Shown: positions 62,052 to 64,000 of the stretch, one piece after another
Layout of the letters: the number at the start of each line of letters is the position of its first letter
Position numbering within the stretch: the stretch's first letter is position 1
Source of the DNA: Dacryopinax spathularia
Taxonomy: Eukaryota; Basidiomycota; Dacrymycetes; Dacrymycetales; Dacrymycetaceae
Assembly: GCA_037974965.1 (NCBI GenBank)
Contig: JBBPFI010000007.1
Span: forward strand, 1,426,001 to 1,490,000
Length of the DNA stretch: 64,000 bases
Reading direction: 5' to 3'
Made by a program: the position numbers and the translations under genes
Notes under the pieces: generated by a model
What the model was told of the DNA's origin: nothing
The model's input: only the letters and a program-made list of their open reading frames with translations
Database searches by the model: none

Positions 62052-64000
62052 CTCTTGTTCTCTGGCTTTCGGGACGGTGATGCCTTCGCCTCCTCCCCCT
62101 CGAGGTTCAGGAACCCGCTCAGATGGTTATTGCTCCCCCTCCTCCGAGCGTCACTATTGCTCGTCAACACATAGCTCCGCACTTTCCTTTCCGCCAAGTC
62201 CCGTCCAAGCTTCTCCGCGTGCTCGGACGTATTGCAGAAAATGAGGATCTTGCCCCTTTCCGGCCGAGCTTCCTTATCACCCGTTGCTAGGCGATGGCGG
62301 CGGGTCTCTTCGGCCCAGATGGAGAGGATCTTATCTGCCACATCGGCAGAACGGTTACCGCTCGTCCAGGCTACGTGTTCTGTCCTCAGTGTGCGGGGAA
62401 GACGGTGCAGATTGGGAGAGAGGAGCTGGATCATCTGCGGGTGGAAAGTGGCTAGATGCATGCCAAGGCCGGAGGAGACAGTAGCGGTGGACAGGAGGAG
62501 ATTGAACGGTGGGGCGGTGAACGCTTTTGTTGGGTCGGGACCATCGGACTTGGTCACTTTCTGAACGTCTTCTGCGGAGTCTTCTGAATTATTCGTGACC
62601 GACTGGCTTTCGATTATGCTGGCGTTCTCCTGTTCGATTTGGCGTTCCTGAGCCTTGGACTCATCGACGGTCAGGCCTAGCGCCTTCTGACGCGCTTCGC
62701 GGACGAAATGCAGCAGTGCTCTAGTAGCAGGGCAGAAGTCCTTCCCTACACCCAATATGAGCATCCAACCCTTATTTAAGCGGGGCAGGACATACCAAAC
62801 AGCACATCAGCCTCATCCACCACAACCCACTCGACCTTCTCCAGCCCCCTACTCTCCCCAAAGTCCTTCTTAATAACCACATCCCCTTTCTCGTTCAGCT
62901 CCTCCTCGACCGAATCCCTCAGCCTGAACATCTCGAGCATCTTCGCCGGCGTACCCACAACGATATCGGCCGGCCGCGTCCCCATCCCATCCGTATGCTC
63001 TTCAAACTCTTCGGGGGAAGCGTTGATATCGAATATATCCTTCGGCCTATGCCTTGGGATAGGGTTTGAGAAACAGACCGTGCGGAGCTTGTCGATATGC
63101 GTGAGCTTTTTGACGACTTTTGCGATTTGCCGGCAGAGCTCATGGGTAGGGGCGAGGATGAGCGCGCGCGGGGAGTTCATCTTCTGCTCGTGCGACTCGT
63201 CCTCAGCCGCAGATTCCTTGGCCTTTAGCTCGGTTTCCTTGAGGTTCTGCAGAACGGGAAGCAGGTAGGCGATCGTCTTCCCCGACCCGGTCTCAGCTGC
63301 TAAGAGGGTCTCGCTGCTCCCCTTCGTCCTGTTGCGCTTATTCGGGCCGCGGGAGGCGAAAAAATAGTCGAGCGAAAGACTCTGGATAGGTGTGGGAGGC
63401 TTGGTGCCGAGGAGCTCGGTGATGGACTCGAGTAGGCCAGGAGAGAGAGGTGGCGAGTAGGCCGAGAATGGACGGGCTATGGGTGCGACTTCGTTTCGTC
63501 CTACAGTGGGAGGCGGCTCCGCTCGGATGGTTGGCCGGTCGACGAACTCGTCGGGTTCCTGACCTCCACGGTGGAAGCTTCTTCCACCACCTGGACCAGG
63601 CCTGTCCCTCGGCGGAGCCCAAGGTGCGCCAGACCTCCGACGATCACCAATGAACCCTTCTCTTCTCCTCTCAAACCCCGGCATTCCCCCATCATGCCTC
63701 CTTGAGAACCCGTCCACAAAGTCGTCCCTTGCCCGCCCACTCGTAGGCGGTCTCAGCCGTTTCAGATCTTGTTCTTTCCTCGGGTCTCTTTCCGCGGGTG
63801 CTGTCGACTCTTCCCTACCTGCGGGGAACCGGATCCGGAACGCCGAATGATGCCTCGGCTCTTCCCCCGCTTCGGGAGGGAAGCGCATTTCTGCACGCTT
63901 GGGCCGGTTGGAACGCAGACCGTAAGCTATTGGTTCTTCATCCGTCTCACGAGGGAACTGCAGTCTCTGCCCTGGGCGAGGGCGATAGGGCAGCAGTCCG
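61769..64000 (-). CDS. MRH4: DEAD-box RNA helicase, Mrh4-like (5' end outside window)
   Basis: The frame is open to the window edge, so the start is not in view; the methionine at 63888 is probably internal. A basic Arg/Gly-rich N-terminal region leads to LGTKPPTPIQSLSLDYFF (Q motif), ETLLAAETGSGKTIAYLLPV (Walker A), RALILAPTHELCRQI (Ia), ADIVVGTPAKML (Ib) and WVVVDEADVLFG (DEAD). After an intron near 62800 come FNLLLSTATVSSGL (SAT variant STAT), KILIFCNTSEHAEKLGRDLA, NVLITTSLLSRGLDFSPQVK, and VDFVHRAGRTGRAGEQGKVV. The end is MRSRVNALSV at 61769. A GEEGEEGE repeat (from CTCGCCTTC repeats at 62020-62052) interrupts motif IV-V spacing. Mrh4 acts in mitochondrial large-subunit assembly. Confidence 0.88.

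Overview
The window is nuclear DNA of a filamentous or yeast-like basidiomycete, most likely from Agaricomycotina. Genes are dense, GC-rich and broken by many introns of about 45-70 bp (donors mostly GTGCGT, GTACGT or GTGAGT). The protein set is fungal: trimethylguanosine synthase, COG6, an HDEL receptor, RPB5, Swd2, Pot1, Srs2, Vps71, an Mrh4-type helicase, Mpo1-like DUF962 and DUF3455 proteins. I cannot fix the genus from sequence alone. About 30 protein genes are supported; two run off the window edges (an SMP/C2 lipid-transfer protein on the left, a DEAD-box helicase on the right).

Layout. 1-3.5 kb: tricalbin/Mug190-like SMP-C2 protein. 4.1-4.3 kb: a small foldback MITE, directly followed by an F-box gene (4.5-5.7 kb). 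5.9-7.1 kb: PgdA/HpPgdA-like polysaccharide deacetylase. 7.6-13.6 kb: WW protein, NTF2-like protein, TGS1, an HSBP1-like coiled coil, mitochondrial ribosomal protein uL30m and an ICT1/class-I release-factor-like protein. 13.7-15.9 kb: flavin monooxygenase. 16.1-17.2 kb: an unrecognised coiled-coil protein. 17.5-19.2 kb: two tandem DUF962 genes. 20.0-26.7 kb: COG6, ERD2 and a CNNM/Mam3-type DUF21-CBS protein. 27.4-28.6 kb: a second F-box gene related to the first.

The stretch from 28.7 to 31.3 kb is accessory: a 509-bp Tc1/mariner-type MITE, a purine/pyrimidine-skewed block with an interrupted unknown reading frame, and an intron-containing tRNA-Gln(CUG) whose 5' half is tandemly duplicated. 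After a TRAP-alpha gene, two sets of paralogs appear at 33.6-37.5 kb and 51.0-58.2 kb: AIF/FSP1-like FAD oxidoreductases and four small secreted DUF3455 proteins. The DUF3455 genes form two divergent pairs, all with TATA boxes about 110-130 bp before the ATG. The second pair is a nearly identical inverted duplicate, and a complete-looking pogo/Tc1-class DNA transposon (54,526-56,915) sits in its shared promoter. Between the two sets lie Srs2 helicase, RNase T2, Pot1, RPB5 and Swd2. The right end carries Vps71, an OPT-family transporter and the Mrh4-like helicase.

The most interesting single gene is Pot1 (43.9-47.7 kb). It appears to carry an extra N-terminal OB-like domain, the Telo_bind OB fold, a tandem duplication of the second OB fold (both copies with a V-x-K-V-W and Y-V-T-D-Y-T-E motif) and a C-terminal zinc-binding region. 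No phage-like, CRISPR or retroviral element was recognised.
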